From contig CAYUVK010000101.1 of the NCBI GenBank assembly GCA_964448105.1, positions 1 through 18,831 on the forward strand: 18,831 nucleotides of DNA. The letters are read 5' to 3'. Positions within the stretch are counted from its first letter, which is position 1. Each line of letters starts with the position of its first letter. Below the pieces are notes generated by a model. It was not told the origin of the DNA. It saw nothing but the letters and a program-made list of their open reading frames with translations, and did no database searches. Positions 7,473 to 14,897 of this stretch are shown one piece after another. This stretch comes from CAVQBP01 sp964448105 (GTDB lineage: Bacteria; Bacteroidota; Ignavibacteria; Ignavibacteriales; Ignavibacteriaceae). The position numbers and the translations under genes are program-made.

Positions 7473-7610
7473 TTATTCAAATAGACATCCACATCTCTAT
7501 TCAGCAAGTCTTTAATCACCTCGATTATATCTTTTAATTCTTCATCCAGGTTAATGTGAATTTTGTTCCAATTATCAGTGGAGATTTTTTCTATGCCGCT
7601 TTGTTAGCCA
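7460..7610 (-). pseudogene. DUF72 3' fragment, copy B (end replaced)
   Basis: The minus strand reads IEKISTDNWNKIHINLDEEL and KDIIEVIKDLLNRDVDVYLN, matching the other DUF72 tails. It then departs into NRQK and TAG (7462-7460). The highly conserved ending NVNNHYEGCAP is missing and has been replaced by unrelated, G-rich sequence. It is upstream-truncated like copy A. Confidence 0.65.
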
Positions 7611-7755
7611 AATGAACTAATTGCAAACGGATCTTTTTTTAAATAGTAAAATCATTTAAGGTCTATTCACCGATCTTATTTGGTAAACGTGAGAAAATGT
7701 TCCGGTAACTATTACAATTTCACCAATAAGATTTTGACTTCATATGCGCAGGAAT
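7483..7755. repeat. Duplicated block, copy B
   Basis: The second copy of the block at 6191-6455, same orientation, about 1.3 kb away. It contains the DUF72 tail and, at 7656-7755 on the minus strand, the tail of the unknown gene (NLIGEIVIVTGTFSHVYQIR, then SVNRP and TAA). Each copy carries its own frame damage. Confidence 0.7.
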
Positions 7756-8038
7756 TATGTACTGAGAGTAAAAATTAATTATAAAACAATATGGGATAAG
7801 AATATAAATATAAATATATATTTCATCATCTCTCTAAATATTTTCAAATTCATCATAAATGTAATATTTATATAGGTAAAATGATTCCATTCCTAACATA
7901 GATTTATAACTGATTTGATATTAAACTTCTTGAAGGTGTTGTTATATTTATTATGTGTAGCAGCTTAACCATAAAGCGTGTGGCATTATAATTGAATTTT
8001 AAAAATTCTTTCGGCAAAAAATATATGGATATGTTAAT
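7756..8038. other. AT-rich gap, nothing assigned
   Basis: Very AT-rich, with a TA-repeat stretch (ATATAAATATAAATATATAT near 7801-7821). No gene, hairpin or clear promoter that I can support. Confidence 0.4.
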
Positions 8039-8281
8039 ATGTCTAAAAAGATAATTCTATTAGTTGGAATCTGGATACTAACTTTCATTTTTGTAACAGG
8101 AATTAGTTACGCACAAAGCGGATGGATACAGCCAGAGCTTAATGGAAATATGGGTTACAGTCTCTCTGTAACCGATTCGGCAATATTAGCAGCAACACAA
8201 CAGGTGCTTATTCAACAACTGATAACGGAATGCCCTGGTTTTCAAAAGGTCCAACAGGTCAATCTGTTTACGATATTATAA
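8039..8281 (+). CDS. N-terminal fragment of the frameshifted T9SS Asp-box protein
   Basis: Encodes the signal peptide of the protein continued at 8230-9342. It has MSKK, a hydrophobic core (IILLVGIWILTFIFVTGI) and a signal peptidase I site at SYAQS, followed by the first propeller-like repeat (GYSLSVTDSAILAAT). After AAT the frame drifts into an unrelated 27-residue tail and stops. In the other forward frame the expected continuation TGAYSTTDNGMPWFSKGPTG starts at once. One base is therefore missing around 8195-8202 (sequence ACACAACA). The two pieces should be read as one gene, 8039-9342. SD is weak. Confidence 0.7.
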   Translation: MSKKIILLVGIWILTFIFVTGISYAQSGWIQPELNGNMGYSLSVTDSAILAATQQVLIQQLITECPGFQKVQQVNLFTIL

Positions 8282-9342
8282 AAAGCCATCAATATATTTT
8301 GGCAGCTACCCTCAATGGGGTATACAGTTCTTCGGATAACGGGAACAACTGGCTGCTAACAAACGGATCGCCCACACTCAGCGGAACCGGAGGAGTTATT
8401 GGGCCACACCTTTTTGCAAAAAATAGTTCGTATGTTTTTGTCATTTCGTGGGGAAGCGGAATTTTTAGATCTGGCGACGATGGACAAAATTGGCAGCAGA
8501 TATATGTGGGTCAGGATGCGGTGGGGTATCAAGATTATGCCGCAGCAGCAACTTGTATCGGAACAGTTGGGGAAAGGATTATTATCGGTCGAGCATCTGA
8601 TCAACCCTTTCCTATATACTTCTCTACTGATAACGGAAATACCTGGTCTGGTTCTCGACTTTCCAGGAGTGACGGCATGACAGATCAACTATTATGTTTC
8701 TATAATGATAACGGAAAACTGTTTGCCGGCGGATTTTTGGGATTATATTTAAGTCCAGATTCGGGTAATAGCTGGTCTCCTCAATACGTCGATACTATTG
8801 GAACGCACGGCGAATTAATAGGATTAGGATTTTTTAGGGACATCGTTTCTTATAATCAAAACCTCGTCGCAGCTGTTGATTTTAAGAGTATTCAAATCTC
8901 CGGGGATAATGGAAAAAGTTGGTCAAGTTTTAATGACGGATTGATTTCTGATTGGACATTTGGAGCATTAGCAATTAAACCGCCGTATATATGGGCTATT
9001 GCACAATCTGGAAATGCATATCGTTGCTCTCTTGCAGAAGTGGCTGCCGAAGTTAAAAATTTTACTGCCTTGCCTCCGAATAAATATTCGCTTTCTCAAA
9101 ACTACCCAAATCCATTTAATCCAACTACAAAAATAAATTTCTCAGTTACTCAAAAAAGTTTTGTAACTTTAAAAGTTTATAATATACTTGGTAAAGAGGT
9201 AGCAATCTTATTGAATGAGGAAAAACCTGCAGGGAATTATAAAGTTATATTTAATGGTAGCGGACTAGCTAGCGGAGTTTATTTTTATAAAATGCAAACT
9301 GAAAATTACACAAATACTAAGAAATTTATATTGATGAAGTAG
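8230..9342 (+). CDS. Secreted Asp-box/BNR-repeat protein with T9SS sorting domain (main part)
   Basis: A 370-residue open frame; true coding resumes earlier, from about 8200, after the frameshift. The body contains several Asp-box turns of the sialidase/YCF48-like propeller type: SSSDNGNNW, RSGDDGQNW, FSTDNGNTW, LSPDSGNSW and ISGDNGKSW, each heading a blade. Residues 286-370 are a textbook type IX secretion C-terminal domain: YSLSQNYPNPFNPTTKINFS, then VTLKVYNILGKEV, AGNYKVIFNGSGLASGVYFY and the ending KKFILMK. The protein should be exported by Sec, carried across the outer membrane by T9SS and cut or anchored at the surface. The specific function is unknown. With the 8039 fragment, a repaired gene would encode about 434 residues. 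The frameshift may be real decay or a sequencing error. Confidence 0.9.
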   Translation: MPWFSKGPTGQSVYDIIKSHQYILAATLNGVYSSSDNGNNWLLTNGSPTLSGTGGVIGPHLFAKNSSYVFVISWGSGIFRSGDDGQNWQQIYVGQDAVGYQDYAAAATCIGTVGERIIIGRASDQPFPIYFSTDNGNTWSGSRLSRSDGMTDQLLCFYNDNGKLFAGGFLGLYLSPDSGNSWSPQYVDTIGTHGELIGLGFFRDIVSYNQNLVAAVDFKSIQISGDNGKSWSSFNDGLISDWTFGALAIKPPYIWAIAQSGNAYRCSLAEVAAEVKNFTALPPNKYSLSQNYPNPFNPTTKINFSVTQKSFVTLKVYNILGKEVAILLNEEKPAGNYKVIFNGSGLASGVYFYKMQTENYTNTKKFILMK

Positions 9343-9354
9343 TATTTACTAAGT

Positions 9355-9378
9355 AAAACTGTCTTTTAGTTTTTATTT
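9355..9378 (+). terminator. Weak hairpin after the T9SS gene
   Basis: AAAACT (9355-9360) pairs with AGTTTT (9368-9373) around a 7-base loop, followed by TATTT, 12 bases after the stop. The stem is AT-rich, so this is a weak candidate. Confidence 0.35.
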
Positions 9379-9404
9379 ACAATTAAAAAATTTCATTGAA
9401 GAGA

Positions 9405-9611
9405 TTACATTAGTTTTTTAATCTTTTCAATCGTCAACGGCGCACACCCCTCATAATGATTATTAACATTTAAGTACACATCCGCACCTCTATTCTGCAA
9501 ATCTTTAATCATTTCAATTATTTCCTTTAATTCTTCATCCCTGCTAATATAAATTTTATTCCAATTTTCTCCAGATATTTTTTCCTTGGTGCTTCTAAAT
9601 AGAATATGCAA
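9405..9611 (-). pseudogene. DUF72 3' fragment, copy C (open but truncated)
   Basis: An open frame of 68 codons. After a few unrelated residues (MHILFRSTK) it reads ISGENWNKIYISRDEELKEI, IEMIKDLQNRGADVYLNVNN, then HYEGCAPLTIEKIKKLM and TAA (9407-9405). It aligns with the last 57 residues of the ORF at 13723-14349 without gaps and with about 11 differences by my count. A whole DUF72 protein has about 240-300 residues, so this is only the tail and is unlikely to work alone. No SD precedes its ATG. It lies in the gap between the T9SS gene and the DUF2182 gene. Confidence 0.75.
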
Positions 9612-9741
9612 ATTATAATTGTTTGAGATTTATTTTATTCTTAGTAGACAAATGGTAAGAAATCTTGGAAAAGAAAATTTATGTAACAAAAAATATTGGA
9701 GTTCCACAAAAGGAATTCTTATAAGGTATGAAGAATGATTT

Positions 9742-10527
9742 TTAAAATTGATAAATAAAATTTTTACTAAATAACCAAATTCCATAAAGAATAATAATTA
9801 AACCAGTTGCACGGCTTACAAATCTACCCGATGGAATTATTTTTTCGATAAGCACATACACTGCTATAATAGCTACCCATAATAAATTCATAACTCCTGT
9901 AACAAACAATAAAGACATGAGCAACCAGCAACAACCAACACAAAATATACCGTGTTTAAAACCCATATAAAAAGCACCAGACTTTCCATCTTTCCATTCA
10001 TTTAATAAAAAACCTAAAGGCGAACGACAATGATTCAAGCAAGCTTTTTTAAGAGAAGTAAATTGGAAAATTCCAGTGGATACAAGTAGGACACCCCCAA
10101 ATACAGGATTATTGCTAACCATCATAGAAGAAAGTAAAGAAACATTATGAAGATACCATTGAAACAGGGTGGCTAACAAACTAAAACCTGTCCATACTGT
10201 TAAATATCCTAATAGAAATATTGCAGTTAAAAATATAGGTTGTCGGAGTTGTTTATCTTTTCTGTTGACTTTAGAAAACATAAGCAGCATAGGAGTGGCA
10301 GAGGGAAGCATCATGGCAATCATCATTACAGCCCACATTACAAAAATGAAAATTAAATCAGTAGAATTCCAGATACGTGGAGCAGGATTTACCATGACCA
10401 TTTCGGGACTAGACATACTCCCGGCTAAATAAAACATATAACCCCAGGAAAGAGCAATTATAACAGTAATACTAATTATTAAAATTGTTCTATCCTTCTT
10501 AAGAACGGCTTCAATAATATCTTTCAA
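9742..10527 (-). CDS. DUF2182 membrane protein
   Basis: A 261-residue polytopic membrane protein with about six to seven hydrophobic segments. The family signature is clear: MWAVMMIAMMLPSATPMLLM (residues 64-83), with its regularly spaced Met residues. Further in are Cys163/His166/Cys167 (CLNHC) and the membrane motif GIFCVGCCWLLM (Cys196, 199, 200). DUF2182 (COG5486) is described as a predicted metal-binding integral membrane protein; the Met/Cys pattern suggests a soft metal such as copper (inference). The start is TTG at 10527, 6 bases after the DUF1326 stop. It is preferred because the family's N-terminal segment (KKDRTILIISITVIIALSWG) begins there, although there is no SD; translational coupling to DUF1326 is likely. 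Confidence 0.9.
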   Translation of the reverse strand: MKDIIEAVLKKDRTILIISITVIIALSWGYMFYLAGSMSSPEMVMVNPAPRIWNSTDLIFIFVMWAVMMIAMMLPSATPMLLMFSKVNRKDKQLRQPIFLTAIFLLGYLTVWTGFSLLATLFQWYLHNVSLLSSMMVSNNPVFGGVLLVSTGIFQFTSLKKACLNHCRSPLGFLLNEWKDGKSGAFYMGFKHGIFCVGCCWLLMSLLFVTGVMNLLWVAIIAVYVLIEKIIPSGRFVSRATGLIIILYGIWLFSKNFIYQF

Positions 10528-10533
10528 AATAAT

Positions 10534-11139
10534 TTAATTTGCTTGATAATTAAATGGGGAGTAAAATCCATTCTTTCCTGAAATCTCCAAATTGAAATCA
10601 TAATCTTTAAAATTTAATTTTTTGGATTTTGCAACCACAGCGGGATAACCTGGAGCAATACATAGTGGGTGACTTTCAATTTGTACATCTGAACCGCCTT
10701 GTCCCTCGATTGCTTCAATTTCTACATCAGCAATATTTTCAATTTTAAGACTTCGTTTTTTACCATTTTGGTTAAAGTAGATTGGAACGCTTTTAATACC
10801 GAGCACAGTACCAACGAACGATACAAGTGCAGCTGGATGACCACCAGCTTGACCTGAAAAAATTTGAGTTAACGCATTCTTTTGATCTTCCGAAGCTTTA
10901 TTATCAAAATATAATGCAACGCTCCACTTAACTTCTGACATGTTGCCGGGGGATTTAACACCAAAGGCAACATTTAAACCATTAAGGTTTACATTACCAT
11001 AATTTCCATTTTCAATATGCCAACCAACAATAACAGTGCAATCATTTTCAGTTGGAGGGCTTAAAAAAACGCAAGGGCAGGCTACATCACAGTTGCAAGA
11101 TTCAAAATAGGTCCCTTCTAATTTCCATTTTTCAGACAT
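10534..11139 (-). CDS. DUF1326 protein, partner of DUF2182
   Basis: A 201-residue soluble protein of the DUF1326 family (COG5588). Its hallmark Cys cluster is near the N-terminus, ESCNCDVACPCVF, with Cys15, 17, 21 and 23. Cys34 (ENDCTV) and a late HPLCIAPGYP motif follow, plus the conserved GHPAALVSFVGTVLGIKSVP segment. The Cys cluster could bind a metal, but this is not demonstrated for the family to my knowledge. DUF1326 and DUF2182 genes are commonly adjacent, as here, and probably work together on metal handling or delivery (inference). The SD AGGAAGGA precedes the ATG. A nested palindrome at 11169-11216, only 30 bases upstream, may be the operator or an mRNA structure. Confidence 0.92.
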   Translation of the reverse strand: MSEKWKLEGTYFESCNCDVACPCVFLSPPTENDCTVIVGWHIENGNYGNVNLNGLNVAFGVKSPGNMSEVKWSVALYFDNKASEDQKNALTQIFSGQAGGHPAALVSFVGTVLGIKSVPIYFNQNGKKRSLKIENIADVEIEAIEGQGGSDVQIESHPLCIAPGYPAVVAKSKKLNFKDYDFNLEISGKNGFYSPFNYQAN

Positions 11140-11168
11140 AATTTTTTCCTTCCTTTTTACGGCAGTTT

Positions 11169-11216
11169 ATCTGCAATTGTGATTTTATTATTGACGAATA
11201 ATATTGTATTGCAGAT
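11169..11216 (-). promoter_or_regulatory. Nested palindrome upstream of the DUF1326-DUF2182 operon
   Basis: Perfect 9-bp outer arms, ATCTGCAAT (11169-11177) and ATTGCAGAT (11208-11216). They enclose a second perfect palindrome, TATTATT-GACG-AATAATA (11186-11203). The element ends 30 bases before the start codon, so it could be a repressor operator overlapping the promoter or a hairpin in the leader. Two independent perfect arm pairs are unlikely by chance, but AT-rich DNA makes the inner one less striking. Confidence 0.5.
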
Positions 11217-11397
11217 TATTATTTATAAAAAAAATTTAATTAAAGTAGACTTTATAAAAAGTTCGGGATAAGAATACTGTATTCATTAACGGAAAAGAAA
11301 GTTAGTAAAAAATATTGGTTATTTTGTGATACATAACACCTTATATACAAAAATATTATGTATAGAATCTCATGGTACAAGTAAGTATGAAAAATGT

Positions 11398-11575
11398 TTA
11401 AAATAATTTTCCGATTTTCTCTATCGTCATCGGCGCACACCCCTCATAATGGTTATTAACATTTCAATATACATCCACACATCTATCCTGCAGATCTTTT
11501 ATCATCTCAACAATCTCTTTTATCCCGATATTTTTTCTATTCCGCTTCTGTCCGGACCATGCAGCAAATGTTAGT
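11398..11575 (-). pseudogene. DUF72 3' fragment, copy D (deletion plus stop)
   Basis: The minus strand starts HGPDRSGIEKISG and then lacks the NWNKIYISRDEE segment seen in the other tails. It resumes as IKEIVEMIKDLQDRCVDVY, meets an in-frame TGA, and ends NVNNHYEGCAPMTIEKIGKL with TAA (11400-11398). It therefore has an internal deletion, a frameshift and a nonsense codon. The remainder of the 11.14-11.72 kb gap is AT-rich, apart from the palindromes listed separately. Confidence 0.7.
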
Positions 11576-11594
11576 GAAGATGTTCATTATGTAC

Positions 11595-11635
11595 TATAAT
11601 TTCCCTTATCCGCCTATATTGGCGGACAAGTTATA
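11595..11635. repeat. REP-like palindrome
   Basis: CTTATCCGCC (11605-11614) and GGCGGACAAG (11621-11630) pair with one mismatch around TATATT. Outside them TATAA (11595-11599) pairs with TTATA (11631-11635). It is a GC-rich island in AT-rich DNA, 3' of the TPR gene. It could serve as a terminator hairpin for that gene or be a dispersed palindromic repeat. Only one copy is visible here. Confidence 0.45.
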
Positions 11636-11715
11636 AATCTGGCTGACAATGTCAAGATGAACTGATGTTCTTGTTTATGTTAAGTGGGTTTGAATTTACT
11701 TTCCATGACATTGGC

Positions 11716-13401
11716 TCAAATTTTATTGTTGATTAAATTTAACGCGTATATCAAACGATCTCTTTTTGCTCCGGAAGAGTTGCAATTTTTTTGAAGTTCT
11801 GTGAAATAAAATTTAGCTTTTTTATAATCACCCATAAGCTCTGCAGATTTTCCAGCCCCAAAAAGAGAGTTAAACCGGTTAGGACATTTTTGAAGCGATA
11901 ATTCATATTGTAGAAGAGCTTCTTTAGGTTTGTTCATTTCTAATAGCAAGTCACCAAGCATTTCTCTGGCCGGAAGTAATTGACCGGGGGTTACTGGACT
12001 CTTCTCTGTTGAATCTTCAAGATTCGCAGCAAGTGTCATCGTCTCTAAGGACTTTTCCATACCATTCGATGCAAACAATTGCCATGCTTTTACAATAGTC
12101 TTCTGGATTTCGATTTGATTGATCCAATATTTATTAGCTTCCGATTTTTTAAATGTCTTCTGTAACTCTTCTAATTTCTCAAATGATTGAAGAGCAATTT
12201 CAGGCTTGTCGCTTCTGCCGGCACCGATACCTTTGGCAAAATAAATTAGTGCTTCATCTTGTGGAAATTTTTTCCAAGGAAATTTTGATTTATTATTTAA
12301 CGAAAGATTTGCAGCGTCTGACCATTTTTGATATTCAATCAATAGGCGGCCTGGAATGGCAGCAATTGCATAAGCTGTAATGGGTGAATTTTCGAAACTT
12401 CCACTTAGGGTATCTATCAATAAAGCAATGTCTCTTGCTTTTTCATATTCTGACTGCTGAAGATAAGCATACTCAAGGTAATCCAGAGCATGAAAGTACT
12501 GGGCGGAAATCTGTCCCCGAACGGGGATTTTTTTCGCAACTACTGCAGATCTCAAATTTAAGTCTATTGATTCCTGCCAATAACCGAGACGAGTAAATAT
12601 GTGAGTCGGCATGTGCAAAGCATGCGGTATATCCGGAGCTATCGTAGAATAATTTCTTGCTACCCTAAGAGCATTCTGAGCCAATGGCGGAAAATCGTAG
12701 GCATGGATAGCATAGTGAAACGCACCAGGATGATCAGGAATTGTTTCTAGAATTTTTTCACAAATAGCCCCTGCTTCACGTTGTACTTTATATGATTTAT
12801 CGTTTGGTGGAGCAACAGCTAACATTGATAAGACGGAAAACAATTTTGCTTCAATATCTCGAGGCAATTCCTTGCTCGCAAGCTGCCAGCCATCATTAAA
12901 TGCAATTAATCTTTCATGTTCGTTTTTGTTCAGTCCATCTTTAAAATAAGCTGCTATAGCTGCTCCATAATATTTTTCCTTTTTTGTTTTTGCAAGATTC
13001 AAAGCAGTTTGTGAAAGAATGTATCCTTCCTTCAACATATCTTCATCCGGAACATCCGGCCAGAGGGGATGCTCTAATGTCATCGCCTTTCCCCAGTATC
13101 CCCAGAAACAATCCGGATCCGATTTAATAACTTTGTTAAAAGTATATTCTGCATCTTCATAAGTCATATGGTGAATAAGTGCGATTCCGAATCTTATCAA
13201 GGTGTCAAGCTTCGGGCTACAGCCGCCTGAAAACCGTACCGTGCCGCATAATATATCGGGTGTTAAATAGTCTCTTTGTACAGTAGAGACTTTATGCTCT
13301 GAACAAGAATTTAAGAACAAAAAAGAAATGAAAATTGTTAAAATAATTAGGGAAATAAAATATTGTTTTTTTGCAAATCGTTTAATCATAGTTCTTTTCA
13401 T
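11716..13401 (-). CDS. TPR-repeat lipoprotein
   Basis: A 561-residue predicted lipoprotein. After a basic N-terminus and a hydrophobic stretch the lipobox LNSC gives Cys33. Residues 70-300 contain helical repeats with the family's conserved blocks: FGIALIHHMTYEDAEYTFNK, CFWGYWGKAMTLEHPLWP, PGAFHYAIHAYDFPPLAQNA and APDIPHALHMPTHIFTRLGY. The regular His residues in these blocks are typical of this widespread but uncharacterised TPR family. The C-terminal part (about 475-545) has two ordinary TPR units, ending LMGDYKKAKFYFTELQKNC. It probably acts as a membrane-anchored protein scaffold (inference). The start at 13401 has the SD AAGGGA 7 bases upstream; a second ATG 12 bases in is possible. It stands alone, with tail fragments on both sides. 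Confidence 0.88.
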   Translation of the reverse strand: MKRTMIKRFAKKQYFISLIILTIFISFLFLNSCSEHKVSTVQRDYLTPDILCGTVRFSGGCSPKLDTLIRFGIALIHHMTYEDAEYTFNKVIKSDPDCFWGYWGKAMTLEHPLWPDVPDEDMLKEGYILSQTALNLAKTKKEKYYGAAIAAYFKDGLNKNEHERLIAFNDGWQLASKELPRDIEAKLFSVLSMLAVAPPNDKSYKVQREAGAICEKILETIPDHPGAFHYAIHAYDFPPLAQNALRVARNYSTIAPDIPHALHMPTHIFTRLGYWQESIDLNLRSAVVAKKIPVRGQISAQYFHALDYLEYAYLQQSEYEKARDIALLIDTLSGSFENSPITAYAIAAIPGRLLIEYQKWSDAANLSLNNKSKFPWKKFPQDEALIYFAKGIGAGRSDKPEIALQSFEKLEELQKTFKKSEANKYWINQIEIQKTIVKAWQLFASNGMEKSLETMTLAANLEDSTEKSPVTPGQLLPAREMLGDLLLEMNKPKEALLQYELSLQKCPNRFNSLFGAGKSAELMGDYKKAKFYFTELQKNCNSSGAKRDRLIYALNLINNKI

Positions 13402-13722
13402 ATAATATCCCTTGAGAAAATCGAATAAATAAATATTTCGAGAAACCTTATTTTTACCCTGAGGAAATAAAATATCACATATTTATTACTGAGAAGAAAA
13501 AACTGTCACCGGGAAAGAAATTTTATACGAGTGTTCTAAATAGTTGACACAACTTAGATAATAAAATAAATGAAAGCAAAAAGAATTAATTAGAGGTACT
13601 TTAAATCACCACCTAGAAATTTATTTACTCGTTGGACATAACTAGAACTTCAATCTAATAACCAGAATAAAGTTTTAAGTAATTTTTTATATAATCGAAA
13701 TCCGTCTAAATATCGATGATAT
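13402..13722. other. AT-rich gap between the TPR gene and the DUF72 remnant
   Basis: No coding sequence that I can support. A TTGACA at 13544-13549 has no convincing -10 partner and no rightward gene. The promoter of the TPR gene must lie in the first part, but I cannot pick it. Confidence 0.35.
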
Positions 13723-14349
13723 TTAAATTAATTTCTTTATCTTTTCAATCGTCATCGGCGCACACCCCTCGTAGTGATTATTAACATTTAAGTATACATC
13801 GACTTCTCTATTCTGCAGGTTCCTAATCATATCAATTATATCTTTTAATTCTTCATCCCTGTTTATATAAATTTTACTCCAATTTTCTCCTGACATTTTT
13901 TCTATACCGCTCCTGCCCGGACCATGCAGCCTTATTATAGTCTGACCCTTAATATATTCTTTATACTTATTATACACTCCAACAACGGACAGCATAAAAT
14001 ATCCTTGCAGAAAAACATGAGAGAGATTTAAGTCTTGCAGAAACTTGAAATAAGAGCTATTTAAATAATATCGGTTTCTTATTTCAAGTGACATTGGAGG
14101 TGTATCTACCGGTAGGGAAGTGAAGAATTGATGCAGGTATCTTTGTAGTTCGGAAAGTGAAGACATCTTTTGCTTGTTGAGATATTCAAACTGAAAAATT
14201 AAAAATGCAATTTGATTTTTTATCGGCTTTAGACTTTGAAGAAACTCTTCGAATAAATCAACAGATAAAAAGTAAGGATTCTTTCTTAAGGGTTCTATAA
14301 TTAATTTTGTTAGTTCATAATCAAGTTTATTAATAATTATCTGCACCAT
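13723..14349 (-). CDS. N-terminally truncated DUF72 (YecE-like) protein
   Basis: A 208-residue frame covering the middle and end of a DUF72 (COG1801) TIM-barrel-like protein. It has NPYFLSVDLFEEFLQSLKPI, IAFLIFQFEYL, the expected SLEIRNRYYLN strand, TIIRLHGPGRSGIEKMSG and the ending VDVYLNVNNHYEGCAPMTIE. The usual first 60-80 residues, starting near the family's GTSGYSY motif, are missing. Similarity begins about where the upstream lipoprotein gene stops. The ATG at 14349 lies 13 bases inside that gene and has no SD, so it is probably not a designed start. It is the most complete of five DUF72 tails in the window. I regard it as a recent truncation, perhaps untranslated; the family's function is not established. 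Confidence 0.7.
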   Translation of the reverse strand: MVQIIINKLDYELTKLIIEPLRKNPYFLSVDLFEEFLQSLKPIKNQIAFLIFQFEYLNKQKMSSLSELQRYLHQFFTSLPVDTPPMSLEIRNRYYLNSSYFKFLQDLNLSHVFLQGYFMLSVVGVYNKYKEYIKGQTIIRLHGPGRSGIEKMSGENWSKIYINRDEELKDIIDMIRNLQNREVDVYLNVNNHYEGCAPMTIEKIKKLI

Positions 14350-14897
14350 CCGTAAACTGAAAAATGCGGAATTTGGGCGTCTCTTACAATTAAAACGCCG
14401 TCATTTACTACCAGATTCTTGTATACTATAGGATCAAAAGAACCATCAGGTGCAAGATAAACATAATTTATTGTTTTAGGATCGACTCCCTTTAAATCAA
14501 TACCACTGATCTTTAAACTAAAGTCCAAAGGTTTATTGAAAGTTTCAGGACTCGGATAAAATGTAGCTGTTCCGTTAGTACTATTAATTATCATTGTGAT
14601 ATTTTTTTCACCGGAATAAGCACCGGCCGGAACATCAATTTCAGCTTCTATTTTTACATTAACTGAACCATTTGTTACATAGTTAATATTTAATTCAACA
14701 TCACCACCAATATATCCATTAATTACTTTTGAAGCGGTATAGTAACTTTCAATTGTCATCTTAGGATTTTGTGGCAGTGCTATCCAGCTTTTTTGATTAT
14801 TATTATTTTGATTTACAGCCTCAGGATTTACTACCGAGTCACTGCATCCTATTAACAAGGGAATTACAACTGCTAGTACAATCGATATTTTTTTCAT
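14337..14897 (-). CDS. Lipoprotein, paralogue of the next gene upstream
   Basis: A 186-residue predicted lipoprotein: signal peptide with lipobox LIGC (Cys18), then an Asn-rich linker (NQNNNNQ) and a beta-rich domain. The C-terminal half carries LKISGIDLKGVDPKTINYVY, LAPDGSFDPIVYKNL and a final IPHFSVYGW. The same layout (IDLSNVDPSTVSFVYMAPNG, then LPHFSRWGF) occurs in the gene at 15036-15614, so the two arose by tandem duplication. I do not recognise a named family. Location is probably the outer membrane or cell surface. The SD GAGG lies just before the ATG. Its stop is overlapped by the truncated DUF72 frame, so the DNA after this gene was probably rearranged. Confidence 0.75.
   Translation of the reverse strand: MKKISIVLAVVIPLLIGCSDSVVNPEAVNQNNNNQKSWIALPQNPKMTIESYYTASKVINGYIGGDVELNINYVTNGSVNVKIEAEIDVPAGAYSGEKNITMIINSTNGTATFYPSPETFNKPLDFSLKISGIDLKGVDPKTINYVYLAPDGSFDPIVYKNLVVNDGVLIVRDAQIPHFSVYGWCR

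Noticed and set aside
8356..8688. Opposing ORFs inside the T9SS protein (8356-8688 minus, 8399-8680 plus frame 2)
   Set aside because: They lie wholly inside a frame with clear Asp-box repeats; shadow frames.
10169..10432. Plus-strand ORF inside the DUF2182 gene
   Set aside because: Opposite strand of a well-supported membrane protein; no SD.
11252..11440. 62-codon minus-strand ORF
   Set aside because: Its beginning reads the DUF72 tail copy D out of frame and the rest is AT-rich noise.
12153..12596. Two plus-strand ORFs inside the TPR lipoprotein gene
   Set aside because: Antisense shadows without start signals or family resemblance.
13544..13572. TTGACA at 13544 as a promoter
   Set aside because: No good -10 at the right distance and no plus-strand gene downstream.
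6128..14349. The regularly spaced DUF72 tails as an integron cassette array or CRISPR
   Set aside because: The repeats are protein-coding tails of ~180 bp, not attC-like palindromes or short direct repeats; there is no integrase or cas gene, and spacing is 1.4-2.3 kb and irregular.
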